The translations under genes were made by a program, and so were the position numbers. Below the pieces are notes generated by a model, which was not told the DNA's origin, did not search any database, and saw nothing but the letters and a program-made list of their open reading frames with translations. A stretch of DNA of 64,000 nt from Competibacter_A sp037045535. GTDB lineage: Bacteria; Pseudomonadota; Gammaproteobacteria; Competibacterales; Competibacteraceae. The stretch covers positions 248,001 through 312,000 of the forward strand of contig JBAOHI010000073.1 of the NCBI GenBank assembly GCA_037045535.1, given 5' to 3'. Below, piece by piece: positions 19,557-28,837 of this stretch; position 1 is the first letter of the stretch, and every line of letters starts with the position of its first letter.

Positions 19557-19782
19557 GCGTATAACCCTAGTCTCGATTCAGTTGGACAACATCTCTCAGC
19601 TTTTTTCGTGATGAAACAACATTGCTACATGGCATAGCATTTGCTAAATCTAGGATTATAAAAAGAAACATTTGTAACAATATCGAGCTGAATAGAAAAG
19701 TGCGGAAAAACCCGAATCATCGGCCCGTATCTCGACTATCCATCTAGAGCAACACCAAAGAATCATTGGAGAGGCGGCAGAA

Positions 19783-20295
19783 ATGCATTGCAACCAAATA
19801 CCGATCAAGACGATTAAAGGCCAGCAAGAAATCAAGACCCGAAGTCACCGAATGCCGATTGAACTCCGTCGGATACTCATCATGGTAGACGGCCACTCCA
19901 CCATCTCCCAACTTGTCAAAAAATTGACCGGGTTCGGCGAAATCGACAAATTGTTGGCGCAGTTGGAAGCGGACGGCTTCATCGGGCCATGGCCGGATTC
20001 ACCACCGGCGGCGGAGACTTCTCAGCGACCGGCCACCACTACTGACCCTTTCCCACCCGCATTCAACATGGAAAAAGCCAAGGGTTTTATTCGCCATATC
20101 CTGTTCGGGGCCATGGGACCGAGTGCCGAACGCCGCATCAACTGCATCGACGCGACGACTAGCCTCGAGCAACTTCGGATCGAGCTCGATGCCATTCACG
20201 ACATGCTGCCCAAGGTGCTCTCCCGGCACCAGGCCGAACAGACTTGGCGGCAACTGGAGCCCATCATGCTCTCGCTTGACTCGCCACTGTCGTAA
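19783..20295 (+). CDS. Hypothetical protein with winged-helix-like N-terminus
   Basis: A 170-residue protein of unknown function. A GGAGAGGCGG stretch shortly before the ATG supports the start. Residues 22-70 (MPIELRRILIMVDGHSTISQ, then a helix with LLAQLEADGFI) look like a small winged-helix or DprA-type module seen in many uncharacterised proteobacterial proteins. A Pro/Thr-rich linker (about 70-90) precedes a helical C-terminal half. There is no signal peptide, membrane segment or catalytic motif. It lies between hemW and rdgB, convergent with rdgB. The upstream 150 bases are AT-rich and may hold its promoter. Confidence 0.6.
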   Translation: MHCNQIPIKTIKGQQEIKTRSHRMPIELRRILIMVDGHSTISQLVKKLTGFGEIDKLLAQLEADGFIGPWPDSPPAAETSQRPATTTDPFPPAFNMEKAKGFIRHILFGAMGPSAERRINCIDATTSLEQLRIELDAIHDMLPKVLSRHQAEQTWRQLEPIMLSLDSPLS

Positions 20296-20305
20296 CCGGC
20301 ATCCC

Positions 20306-20902
20306 TCAAACCGATCCTTGTAAATACCGGCGCAGGAGCACCAATGCTTGGCCGCGATGGCTAATCTGGTTCTTGACGGCCGGTTCCAGCTCGGCAGCCG
20401 TTCGCTGTTCGCCGGGCACGAAAAAGATCGGGTCGTAACCGAACCCACCCTCGCCGCGCGGCTCGGTCAGGATGGTGCCTTCCCAACTTCCCTGACAGAT
20501 CAGCGGCGTCGGGTCGGCGGGATGATGCAGCAATGCCAGTACGCAAACAAACCGAGCGGTCCGCCGCTCCGCTGGCACTCCATCCAGCTCAGCTAGCAAT
20601 TTGCCGATGTTGGCGCGATCACCGGCACCGGCACCCGCGTAACGGGCCGAATAGATCCCCGGTACCCCGCCGAGGGCATCCACCGCCAACCCGGAATCAT
20701 CCGCCAGCGCCGGCAAACCGGTATAGAACGCAGCGTTGCGCGCCTTGAGCAATGCGTTCTCAATAAAAGTGAGTCCAGTCTCCTCGACTTCTGGGACGCC
20801 GAAAGCCGATTGCGGCACGATCTCGAAATCCAGGCCGGCCAGAACGGCTTGCAACTCCCGAAGTTTGCCAGGGTTAGCCGTCGCTAAAACGATTTTGCGC
20901 AT
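20306..20902 (-). CDS. rdgB: XTP/dITP diphosphatase (RdgB/HAM1)
   Basis: A 198-residue house-cleaning enzyme that hydrolyses dITP, XTP and ITP to monophosphates, keeping deaminated purines out of DNA. It starts IVLATANPGKLREL and carries the catalytic segments LADDSGLAVDALGG and GFGYDPIFF and the C-terminal SHRGQAL, all family signatures. It is immediately downstream of rph on the same strand (27 bp gap), as in many gammaproteobacteria. Confidence 0.95.
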   Translation of the reverse strand: MRKIVLATANPGKLRELQAVLAGLDFEIVPQSAFGVPEVEETGLTFIENALLKARNAAFYTGLPALADDSGLAVDALGGVPGIYSARYAGAGAGDRANIGKLLAELDGVPAERRTARFVCVLALLHHPADPTPLICQGSWEGTILTEPRGEGGFGYDPIFFVPGEQRTAAELEPAVKNQISHRGQALVLLRRYLQGSV

Positions 20903-20929
20903 TCACGTTCTCCAATCACCGAAACAGAT

Positions 20930-21652
20930 TTAACCCGGCAAACCCAACACTTCACGCTGTTTGGTCAGCAATTGTTCGATACCGGTCCGGGCCAATTCCA
21001 GCATCGCGTGCAATTCTTCGATGCGAAAGGCATGACCTTCGGCAGTGCCTTGAATCTCGATGAAGGCGCCGGCATCGTTCATCACCACGTTCATATCGGT
21101 TTCCGCTTCGGAATCCTCGGCGTAATCCAGATCCAGCACCGGCACGCCCTGGTAGATGCCGACTGATACCGAAGCCACTTGCCCATGCAACGGATTTTTC
21201 TTGATCGACCTTTTACCGATCAGATAACGCACCGCGTCGGCCAGGGCCACAAAGCCGCCGGTAATGGCAGCAGTACGAGTGCCACCATCGGCCTGGATCA
21301 CGTCACAATCCATGGTGATAGTCCGTTCGCCTAACGCCTCCAAATCGATGACCGCCCGCAACGCCCGACCGATCAGGCGCTGAATTTCCATCGTACGCCC
21401 GTCCTGTCGGCCCCGGCTAGCCTCGCGAACCATCCGGGTGTTGGTGGCGCGAGGCAACATGCCGTATTCGGCGGTTACCCAGCCCCGTCCCTTGCCCTTG
21501 AGAAACGGCGGCACTCGCTCCTCGACGCTGGCGGTGCAAATCACTCGGGTGTCTCCAAACTCCACCAGCACCGCCCCTTCGGCATGCTTGGTAAACTGGC
21601 GAGTAATTCGGATCGGGCGTAGTTCGGCGGTGGTGCGGGCACTGGGACGCAT
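20930..21652 (-). CDS. rph: Ribonuclease PH
   Basis: A 240-residue phosphate-dependent 3' to 5' exoribonuclease that trims tRNA 3' ends. It starts MRPSARTTAELRPIRI, with the RNA-binding GRGWVTAEYGMLPRAT segment, the catalytic region DCDVIQADGGTRTA and AVSVG-type core positions. Full length. It is first of an rph-rdgB pair and divergent to yicC, as in E. coli, where yicC adjoins rph. Confidence 0.95.
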   Translation of the reverse strand: MRPSARTTAELRPIRITRQFTKHAEGAVLVEFGDTRVICTASVEERVPPFLKGKGRGWVTAEYGMLPRATNTRMVREASRGRQDGRTMEIQRLIGRALRAVIDLEALGERTITMDCDVIQADGGTRTAAITGGFVALADAVRYLIGKRSIKKNPLHGQVASVSVGIYQGVPVLDLDYAEDSEAETDMNVVMNDAGAFIEIQGTAEGHAFRIEELHAMLELARTGIEQLLTKQREVLGLPG

Positions 21653-21831
21653 GGACAGTTTTTCCTGATGTCAGAGAAATTGCTAGGGGCGGCAATATAG
21701 CAGAACTGACCGGTCCGCCGGGCAGAATCGGCGGCCGGACAAACCGATGCCACAGTGAAAAATCGGCGTACCCCATCAAAAATAGCGAATACCGCCTAAG
21801 ATAAAGTAATCACCTAAAATGAGGTTAACCC

Positions 21832-22698
21832 ATGTTACGCAGCATGACCGCCTTCGCGCGCCAAGAACAGGCGAGCGCGTGGGGTACGATGATCTGGGAG
21901 TTGCGCTCGGTGAACCACCGTTACCTGGAAACCACCGTGCGGCTGCCGGAAGCGCTGCGTGGCCTGGAATCGCTGGTTCGGGAACGCATCGGAGGAGCGC
22001 TGAGTCGTGGCAAGATCGAATGTGCCCTCAAACTGCAATCCGCTGGCGCCGCCCTGACCGCCATTACCTTAAACGGACCGTTGGTAGAACGCCTGCTCGA
22101 AATTGCCGGGGAAGTGGAGCACATGATCGGGCCAGGCACCGGCCTGCGCTTGGGAGATGTGCTGCGCTGGCCGGGGGTCATCAACGAAGTCGAACCCGAT
22201 CTGGACGAAATCAAGCTGACCCTGTTCAGTAGCCTAGATGCCGCTCTGGCGGAACTGATCGCCACCCGCGAACGGGAGGGCCAGCGCACCGCCGAACTGC
22301 TTCGGCAGCGCTGCGAAGCAATCCGGGCTCAGGTGCAGCGGGTACGCGCCCGACGCCCCGAGGTTCAGGCTCGCTGGCGCGACAAGCTACTCAGTCGGCT
22401 GGCGGATATTCCAGCCGATGCCGATCCCGGCCGGTTGGAACAGGAATTGGCGTTGATCGCCCAACGCCTGGACGTGGAGGAGGAACTTGACCGATTGGAC
22501 GCTCATTTGGATGAAATCCAGTCGGTATTCGAAAGAGCCGAACCGGTCGGCCGGCGTCTAGACTTTTTGATGCAGGAACTCAACCGCGAGGCCAATACGC
22601 TTTCTTCAAAATCCGCCGATACCGATACCACGCGCGCCGCCGTCGAACTCAAGGTGCTGATCGAGCAAATGCGCGAGCAGATTCAGAACATCGAGTAG
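21832..22698 (+). CDS. yicC: YicC family endoribonuclease
   Basis: A 288-residue protein that begins MLRSMTAFARQE, the conserved YicC N-terminus, followed by WELRSVNHRYLE and ending in the DUF1732 region (DFLMQELNREANTLSSKS, then KVLIEQMREQIQNIE). YicC proteins are RNases implicated in small RNA turnover. Divergent from rph with a 179-bp intergenic region that must hold both promoters. A strong terminator follows at 22737-22763. Confidence 0.93.
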   Translation: MLRSMTAFARQEQASAWGTMIWELRSVNHRYLETTVRLPEALRGLESLVRERIGGALSRGKIECALKLQSAGAALTAITLNGPLVERLLEIAGEVEHMIGPGTGLRLGDVLRWPGVINEVEPDLDEIKLTLFSSLDAALAELIATREREGQRTAELLRQRCEAIRAQVQRVRARRPEVQARWRDKLLSRLADIPADADPGRLEQELALIAQRLDVEEELDRLDAHLDEIQSVFERAEPVGRRLDFLMQELNREANTLSSKSADTDTTRAAVELKVLIEQMREQIQNIE

Positions 22699-22736
22699 GA
22701 TTTCGCCCCGCTTCATCCTATCTCACTCTTCCCGTC

Positions 22737-22763
22737 AAAGCCGCTAAATCAGCGGCTTTTTTG
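22737..22763 (+). terminator. Rho-independent terminator of yicC
   Basis: Six-bp stem GCCGCT/AGCGGC (22740-22745 with 22751-22756), extended by A-T pairs, loop AAATC, then six T residues from 22757. It lies 40 bases after the yicC stop. Confidence 0.85.
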
Positions 22764-22880
22764 CGGCTTGGCGTCGCAATTTGCTTCAAGTGATCATTAC
22801 AAAATTGCAAGCATCGACGTATTCATACAGACTTTTTGTATAAATTTGATACACAAGAAGGTCAGGTTAATAAATCGAAA

Positions 22881-22912
22881 TAAAAAACGGTGCCCGATTT
22901 CTCGGGCACCGT
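22881..22912 (-). terminator. Rho-independent terminator of aceB
   Basis: Perfect 11-bp stem ACGGTGCCCGA (22887-22897) with TCGGGCACCGT (22902-22912), four-base loop TTTC. On the minus strand the stem is followed by a U-rich run (A residues at 22882-22887 on the plus strand). It sits 28 bases past the aceB stop. Confidence 0.88.
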
Positions 22913-22940
22913 CCTTCACAGCAGCTGCTCTCGAATCTGC

Positions 22941-24539
22941 TCAGTCCATCGCTTCGTACAGCGGCAGAGTCAAGAATTCCGGATATTCCGGCGTCACGCT
23001 CATTTTCTCGAAAATGCCAGCAGCTTGGTCATAAGTCGCGGTGTCCTCGCCCTGGGCGGTGATGGTCGCCTTGACCTTGGCCAACTCCTCGGGGATGAGA
23101 TCATGCACCAGTTCGGCGGTCACCTTGCGGCCATCGTCCAACGTGCCCTTGGGGCTGACCACCCACTGCCAGACTTGGGAGCGGGAAATCTCGGCGGTGG
23201 CCGCATCTTCCATCAGGTTGTGGATCGGCACGCAGCCGTTACCGGCTAGCCAAGACCCCAGGTAATGGATGCCGACGTTGATATTGTTACGCAAGCCGGT
23301 TTCGGTGATGGGTTGCTCGGGCTGGAAGTTCAGGAAATCCTTAGCGGCGAATACTTCATCTCGCTGCTTTTCCCACTGATTCGGCTTGTCGCCCAGCACC
23401 TTGACGAATTCCTCGTGGGCGATGGGCACCAGACCGGGATGTGCCACCCAGCCGCCGTCGAAACCGTCGTTGGCGTCTCGGGTCTTGTCGTGGCGAATAC
23501 CGGCCAGCGCCTTCTCATTGGCCTCCGGGTCGTTCTTGATCGGGATCAGCGCCGACATGCCGCCCATCGCCGGGGCGCCGCGCTTGTGGCACACCTTGAC
23601 CAGATGCAGAGCATAGGAGCGCATGAATGGCACCTCCATGGTGATCGCGCCCCGGTTAGCCAAGCAGAAGTCATTATTTTTCTTGAACTTCTTGATACAG
23701 GAAAAGATGTAGTCCCAGCGCCCGGCGTTAAGGCCGGCGGAATGCTCGCGCAGCTCGTAGAGGATCTCTTCCATCTCGAAGGTGGCGAGAACGGTCTCGA
23801 TCAGCACGGTTGCCTTGATGGTGCCGCGCGGGATGCCAAGTTCGTCTTGCGCCATGCAAAAGATATCGTTCCACAACCGGGCTTCGAGATGACTCTCCAT
23901 TTTCGGCAGGTAGTAGAACGGGCCGGCGCCACGGGCAATCTGCTCCTTGGCATTGTGGAAGAACACCAGGCCAAAATCGAAAATGCCGCCGGAAACGCGC
24001 TGCCCATCGACCAAAACATGCTTCTCGTCCAGGTGCCAGCCACGCGGACGGATTTGCAGGGTGGCGATGGTATCGTTCAGCTTATATTCCTTGCCTGCTT
24101 CATTGGTGTAGCTAATGGTGCGGCGGATGGCCTCGACGAGGTTCACCTGACCCTGAATCTGGTTGTACCAGTTCGGGCTGTTGGAATCCTCGAAGTCGGT
24201 CATGTAGGAATCCGCACCCGAGTTATAGGCGTTGATGATCATCTTGCGCTCGACCGGGCCGGTGATTTCGGTGCGGCGACACTCCAGCGCCTTCGGCAAG
24301 GGCGCGACTTTCCAGTCCCCTTCGCGAATCGCCTTGGTCTCTGGCAGAAAATCCGGCATTTCACCGGCATCGATGCGCGCTTGGCGCTCGATACGTTTCT
24401 TCAACAGTTCCTGACGGCGCGGCTCGAAAGCCCGGTGCAGCTTGGCGACAAAAGCCAGCGCGTCGTGGGTCAGGATCTCGTCGAAGCGGGGATGAAGCGG
24501 GGCGTTCACTTGCACGCCAGCAGGCAAATTGAGGCTCAC
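22941..24539 (-). CDS. aceB: Malate synthase A
   Basis: Condenses glyoxylate and acetyl-CoA to malate, the second step of the glyoxylate shunt. With a GTG start at 24539 the product is 532 residues, the normal size for the A isoform; AAGGAG lies seven bases upstream. The frame is open to 24635, but the extra 32 residues are unlike the family. Signature segments include YMTDFEDSNSPNW, RPRGWHLDEKHV and GGWVAHPGLVPIAHEEF, and the C-terminal domain holds NLMEDAATAEISRSQVWQW. It is downstream of aceA on the same strand, separated by a hairpin at 24604-24629. Confidence 0.96.
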   Translation of the reverse strand: MSLNLPAGVQVNAPLHPRFDEILTHDALAFVAKLHRAFEPRRQELLKKRIERQARIDAGEMPDFLPETKAIREGDWKVAPLPKALECRRTEITGPVERKMIINAYNSGADSYMTDFEDSNSPNWYNQIQGQVNLVEAIRRTISYTNEAGKEYKLNDTIATLQIRPRGWHLDEKHVLVDGQRVSGGIFDFGLVFFHNAKEQIARGAGPFYYLPKMESHLEARLWNDIFCMAQDELGIPRGTIKATVLIETVLATFEMEEILYELREHSAGLNAGRWDYIFSCIKKFKKNNDFCLANRGAITMEVPFMRSYALHLVKVCHKRGAPAMGGMSALIPIKNDPEANEKALAGIRHDKTRDANDGFDGGWVAHPGLVPIAHEEFVKVLGDKPNQWEKQRDEVFAAKDFLNFQPEQPITETGLRNNINVGIHYLGSWLAGNGCVPIHNLMEDAATAEISRSQVWQWVVSPKGTLDDGRKVTAELVHDLIPEELAKVKATITAQGEDTATYDQAAGIFEKMSVTPEYPEFLTLPLYEAMD

Positions 24540-24603
24540 GGCTGCTCCTTTGGAGGATGTTCGTTCAAAGTCGGCAGGGATTATTTTAACGGGTTCCAAT
24601 GGC

Positions 24604-24629
24604 AAAACCCGGAGGGTGAGCCTCCGGGT
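24604..24629 (-). terminator. Hairpin with short U tract between aceA and aceB
   Basis: Nine-bp perfect stem ACCCGGAGG/CCTCCGGGT (24607-24615 with 24621-24629), loop GTGAG, followed on the minus strand by four U residues. It could end most aceA transcripts or stabilise the aceA 3' end, lowering aceB relative to aceA. A leaky terminator is the likeliest reading. Confidence 0.55.
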
Positions 24630-24684
24630 CCGCACACTGGCCTGATGCCGCCCGCCAACGCGGGACGGGCGGCGGCGGGACTGA

Positions 24685-25977
24685 TTAGTGGAATTGCTCT
24701 TCTTCCGTGGAACCGGTCAGGGCCGTCACCGAGGAGACCCCGCCCTGAATCACGGTGGTCATGTCGTCGAAGTAGCCGGTGCCCACTTCCTGCTGGTGGG
24801 ATACGAAGGTGTAACCACGGTCGCGGGCGGCAAATTCGGGTTCTTGCACCTTCTCGACATAGGCAGACATGCCGCGTTTCACATAGTCCTGCGCTAGATC
24901 GAACATGTGGTACCACATGTTGTGAATGCCGGCCAGGGTGATGAACTGATACTTGTAACCCATCGCGCCCAGCTCGCGCTGGAACTTGGCGATGGTGGCG
25001 TCGTCCAGGTTCTTCTTCCAGTTGAACGACGGCGAGCAGTTGTAGGCCAACATCTTGCCGGGGAACTGGGCCTGAATCGCCTCGGCGAATTTCTTGGCGA
25101 AGTTAAGATCGGGCGTGCCAGTCTCGCACCAGACCATGTCGGCGTAAGGCGCGTAGGCCAGACCGCGGGAGATCGATTGCTCCAAGCCTTTCTTGGTCTT
25201 GTAGAAACCTTCCACGGTGCGCTCGCCGGTGCAGAACGGCTTGTCGTTTTCGTCGCAGTCGCTGGTCAACAGATCCGCAGCTTCGGCGTCGGTGCGGGCC
25301 AGGATGATGGTCGGCACGCCGTACACATCGGCCGCCAGCCGGGCGGCGATCAATTTCTGTACCGCTTCCTGGCTCGGCACCAGCACTTTGCCACCCATGT
25401 GGCCGCACTTCTTGACCGAGGCCAGTTGATCCTCGAAATGGACACCGCCCGCGCCGGCGCGGATCATCGACTTCATCAGCTCATGGGCGTTCAACACGCC
25501 GCCAAACCCGGCTTCGGCATCGCCGACGATGGGCAGGAAATAGTCCACGAAATCCTTGTGGCCCGGACCGATGCCCCGAGCGCACTGGATTTCATCGGCG
25601 CGCTTGAAGGTATTGTTGATGCGCTCGACCACCGCCGGCACCGAGTTGACCGGATACAGCGACTGATCGGGATACATCGACATGTAGGTATTATTATCAG
25701 CCGCAACCTGCCAGCCGGACAGATAGATGGCTTTGATGCCGGCCTTGGCCTGCTGCATGGCCTGACCGCCGGTCAACGCGCCCAAGCAATTGACGTAAGG
25801 CGTAGTGGTGATCAGCTCCCACAGTTTTTCAGCACCCCGTTGTGCCAGACTGTACTCGACTGGCACATTGCCACGCAGCCGCACGACGTCCTCGGCGGTG
25901 TAGCCGCGCTTGATGCCCTTCCAGCGTGGATTCTCAGCCCAGTCTTTTTTCAGTTGTTCAACGCTTAGAAATGACAT
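24685..25977 (-). CDS. aceA: Isocitrate lyase
   Basis: Cleaves isocitrate to glyoxylate and succinate, the entry to the glyoxylate shunt used for growth on acetate or fatty acids. It has 430 residues, typical of the short bacterial form. The active-site loop KKCGHMGGK carries the catalytic Cys191, and GGVHFEDQLA and NCSPSFNWKK are further signatures. An AGAGG ribosome binding site lies upstream of ATG 25977. It precedes aceB. The 218-bp region to divergent glk contains no other gene and presumably holds the acetate-responsive promoter. Confidence 0.97.
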   Translation of the reverse strand: MSFLSVEQLKKDWAENPRWKGIKRGYTAEDVVRLRGNVPVEYSLAQRGAEKLWELITTTPYVNCLGALTGGQAMQQAKAGIKAIYLSGWQVAADNNTYMSMYPDQSLYPVNSVPAVVERINNTFKRADEIQCARGIGPGHKDFVDYFLPIVGDAEAGFGGVLNAHELMKSMIRAGAGGVHFEDQLASVKKCGHMGGKVLVPSQEAVQKLIAARLAADVYGVPTIILARTDAEAADLLTSDCDENDKPFCTGERTVEGFYKTKKGLEQSISRGLAYAPYADMVWCETGTPDLNFAKKFAEAIQAQFPGKMLAYNCSPSFNWKKNLDDATIAKFQRELGAMGYKYQFITLAGIHNMWYHMFDLAQDYVKRGMSAYVEKVQEPEFAARDRGYTFVSHQQEVGTGYFDDMTTVIQGGVSSVTALTGSTEEEQFH

Positions 25978-26195
25978 TTTTGCCTATCCTCTTGGAGGTT
26001 ACGGGATTGCGGCTCGAAAGCTGCTCAATACTGTTGATCGAGAACCCTCGAATATTTTGTATCGTAGGATCGAGGGCGCATCGAAAAAAGTGTGGTTATC
26101 TTAATGCGGCTATGCAACATATTACAAGTTGCTTGTGACGATCAACGCCCGCCATCGACCGCTATGATTTTTTCCATCTGGGAGGAACACTTGCA

Positions 26196-27155
26196 ATGGT
26201 GAAAGACTCACTCGACGCTCCAAACTTGATCGCCGATATCGGCGGCACCAACGCCCGCTTCGCGCTTGCGTTCCCAGACGGCCGCATCGGATCGGAATGC
26301 ATCCTGAGTGGTGCTGACTATCCGGATTTGATCCAGGCTGCCGCCGCTTACTTGCGCGAGGTTGCCGGGCCGCGCCCGCGCCGCGCTGCTGTCGCCGTCG
26401 CCACGCCCATCAGCGGCGACTGGATCCAGTTCACCAACAGCCCCTGGTCGTTTTCCACGGAGGCCGCACGTCAAGCGTTGGGATTGGAACAGTTGCTGAT
26501 CATCAACGATTTCACCGCGCTGGCGCTGGCATTGCCGCTCTTGGGTCCGGACGAACGCCGGCAGGTGAGCGAAGGAACGGCCGTCGAGAAAGCACCCATC
26601 GGCTTGATCGGACCGGGAACCGGTTTGGGTGTATCGGGACTGGTGTGGTCGGGCCATCACTGGATTCCGCTCGAAACGGAAGGCGGTCACGTCACCTTTT
26701 CCGCCTGTGACGAGCGGGAATGGGCGATTTACCGAGTCCTTCAACGGCGGTTCGACCACGTTTCGCCGGAACGGCTGTTATCCGGGCCGGGACTGGTCAA
26801 TCTGTACACGGCGCTGGCGGAACTGGAAGGTTGGTCGGCGGAAGACTTGGTGCCCGCTGACATCACGGATCGGGCGTTGACGGGAAGTTGTCGGCACTGC
26901 GTCGAAGTCTTGGAACTATTCTGCGGCATGCTGGGCACGGCAGCGGGTAATTTAGCGCTCACGCTCGGGGCGCGGGGCGGGGTTTACATCGGCGGTGGCA
27001 TTGTGCCTCGGTTGGGCGATTTCTTCGACCGTTCGGCGTTCAGAGCCCGATTCGAGGCCAAGGGCCGGTTCAGCGATTATCTGGCGACCATCCCAAGCTG
27101 GGTGATTACCGCCGCGAATCCCGCGTTAAGGGGGGTAGCAGCAGCGTTGGCTTGA
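26196..27155 (+). CDS. glk: Glucokinase
   Basis: A 319-residue ATP-dependent glucokinase of the bacterial Glk family. The N-terminal phosphate-binding motif is LIADIGGTNARFAL, sugar-binding and catalytic residues lie in INDFTALALALP, and LIGPGTGLGVSG and GGHVTF follow. Phosphorylates glucose to glucose 6-phosphate for glycolysis or glycogen synthesis (glgB is at 46989). A GGGAGGAAC ribosome binding site precedes the ATG. Divergent from aceA. The broken TIR-CHAT gene starts only 18 bp after its stop. Confidence 0.95.
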   Translation: MVKDSLDAPNLIADIGGTNARFALAFPDGRIGSECILSGADYPDLIQAAAAYLREVAGPRPRRAAVAVATPISGDWIQFTNSPWSFSTEAARQALGLEQLLIINDFTALALALPLLGPDERRQVSEGTAVEKAPIGLIGPGTGLGVSGLVWSGHHWIPLETEGGHVTFSACDEREWAIYRVLQRRFDHVSPERLLSGPGLVNLYTALAELEGWSAEDLVPADITDRALTGSCRHCVEVLELFCGMLGTAAGNLALTLGARGGVYIGGGIVPRLGDFFDRSAFRARFEAKGRFSDYLATIPSWVITAANPALRGVAAALA

Positions 27156-27173
27156 ACGCAGGAGCAGCACGCA

Positions 27174-27818
27174 ATGGACAACGAGAAGCTCTTTATCTCC
27201 CACAGCTCGCAGGACGACGGTTTCGTGCGCGATCTCCGCGCGACGCTGGCCGATCACGGCCAAGACGGATGGATCGATTCGCGCGAGCTGCGCGGCGGTG
27301 ATCCGCTCTGGCTGGAGATCAAGAAAGCCATCGAGGGAGCGTCGGCCTACGCGGTCGTGGTCAGCCCAAGTGCATTGCAGTCGGATTGGGTCAGCGACGA
27401 ACTGGAACACGCGCTCAAAGTGCAGAAGAAGCGCGGCAGGGCAAAATTCCCGGTTATTCCTCTCCTGCTTGATGGCGCCAAACTCGGCGCGTTCAAGAAG
27501 TTGATTGGCGCGGAACCACTTCACATCCCCGTAAGCAGCGACGCGGGCGGCGTCGAGGCGGCGATGAACGCGATCCTCGTCGCCCTGGGCAAGCGGCTCC
27601 CCGCCGACGTGGCGCCTACGCCGCAGCCCAAGGCTGAGCCGCTGGAGGAACTCGTCCTCGAACTCACCGAGCTGGAGTTTCGAGAGAAAGATGGCGTCCG
27701 CCGCGCTTCGGCCCGCGCCCGGCTTGGTCTACGAACCCGCCACGCCGGGCCAGCCAGATGTCCACAGCGCGCAACCTTGGCGTTTCGTCGCGCCTCTTGG
27801 TCCCATCGAGGCGGATGA
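27174..27818 (+). CDS. TIR domain segment (5' part of the TIR-CHAT-STAND gene)
   Basis: The first intact frame, 214 codons, of which roughly the first 180 are authentic. It begins KLFISHSSQDDGFVRDLR, the beta-A/box 1 of bacterial TIR domains. It carries the box GWIDSRELRGGDPLWLEIKK and the motif SDWVSDELEHALK, whose first Glu after DWVSD matches the NAD-cleaving glutamate of enzymatic TIR domains. Past about 27720 the frame is out of register. If expressed alone it would make a free-standing TIR protein. NADase activity is family-based inference. Confidence 0.7.
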   Translation: MDNEKLFISHSSQDDGFVRDLRATLADHGQDGWIDSRELRGGDPLWLEIKKAIEGASAYAVVVSPSALQSDWVSDELEHALKVQKKRGRAKFPVIPLLLDGAKLGAFKKLIGAEPLHIPVSSDAGGVEAAMNAILVALGKRLPADVAPTPQPKAEPLEELVLELTELEFREKDGVRRASARARLGLRTRHAGPARCPQRATLAFRRASWSHRGG

Positions 27819-28837
27819 CTTGCGCTGGTATCTGGAGGGATACGCCGTCTGGCCGAGCCACTACTTCCAAGATCGGGCGCGGAAGGTCGAAGACGAACCT
27901 CGTGAGAAGTGGGGACAGCGTTTGCACGAAGCCGCGATGCCCGTGGCTCATACCGCGAACGTGATGCAGGCTTGGGCGAAGATCAGCGACCATGCGGGTC
28001 GCCGCTTCTCCGTTCATGTGGATACCGCGCTCATAGCCGGCGCACCGGAAGCCGAGGTGCTCGCCGCCAAGGAAGCCGCGACCGCCCTCCTCGGCCTGCC
28101 GTGGGAACTGTTGCACGACGGTAACGGCTTTTCTGTTCCAAGGCGCGCAAGCCGACCCGCGTTCGCCGCCGGCTCCCAGGAACACGAAGCGTGCTCGACG
28201 TGCCGGTGGTCGCCACGCCCATCCGCATCCTGCTGGTCACCGCCCGACCGGAGGACGACGCCTGCGGCTACATCGACCACCGCGTCAGCGCGTTGCCGCT
28301 GGTCGAGGCGATGGAAGCCCTGCCCGGTTTGGTCAAGATTCACGTTCTCGATCCGCCCACGCTGCCGGCCTTGCGCGACGAACTGGACCGCGCCCGCGAG
28401 CAAAAGCGGCCTTATCACGTCGTCCACTTCGACGGTCACGGCGTCTACGACCGCCGCGTCGGCCTCGGCGGGTTGTGCTTCGAGGAACCGCAGGACACCG
28501 GCAAGCTCGAAAAGCGCCGGCACGCGACCGTCTTCACCGACACGAGCTTGGCCCGCTGCTGCGCGATCACCGCATTCCGCTGGTCTTCCTCGAAGCCTGC
28601 CAGACCGCACAGGCCGAACAGGCGTCCGAATCCGTCGCCTCCGAGCTGCTGAAGGTCGGCGTCGCGTCCGTGGTCGCCATGAGCCACAGCGTGCTGGTCG
28701 AGACCGCGCGCCGCTTCGTCGCGGCGTTTTACCGGGCGTTGGCCGCTGGCAAGCGGGTGGGCGACGCCATGCTGGCCGGCCAGCGGGCGTTGAAGGACGA
28801 CACCTTTCGCGGGCGCATCTTCGGCGCGGGCGAGTTC
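27691..28837 (+). other. CHAT (caspase-like) domain segment
   Basis: Spread over three frames. It runs LVYEPATPGQPD, then WELLHDGNGF, a short bridge LFQGA, then KPTRVRRRLPGTRSVLDVP leading into RILLVTARPEDDACG. The catalytic His lies in VVHFDGHGVYD (HFDGH at 28425-28439). After a frame change near 28553 the catalytic Cys lies in LVFLEACQTA (28598-28600), followed by SVVAMSHSVL and a C-terminal helix region ending GRIFGAGEF. This His/Cys dyad layout is that of CHAT peptidases such as those in gasdermin-linked and TPR-CHAT defence systems. Confidence 0.7.

Noticed and set aside
23265..24941. A 558-codon plus-strand open frame across aceB
   Set aside because: It is the mirror of the malate synthase gene and has no recognisable product; codon use and terminators support aceB.
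24907..25968. A 353-codon plus-strand open frame across aceA
   Set aside because: Antisense shadow of the full-length isocitrate lyase gene.
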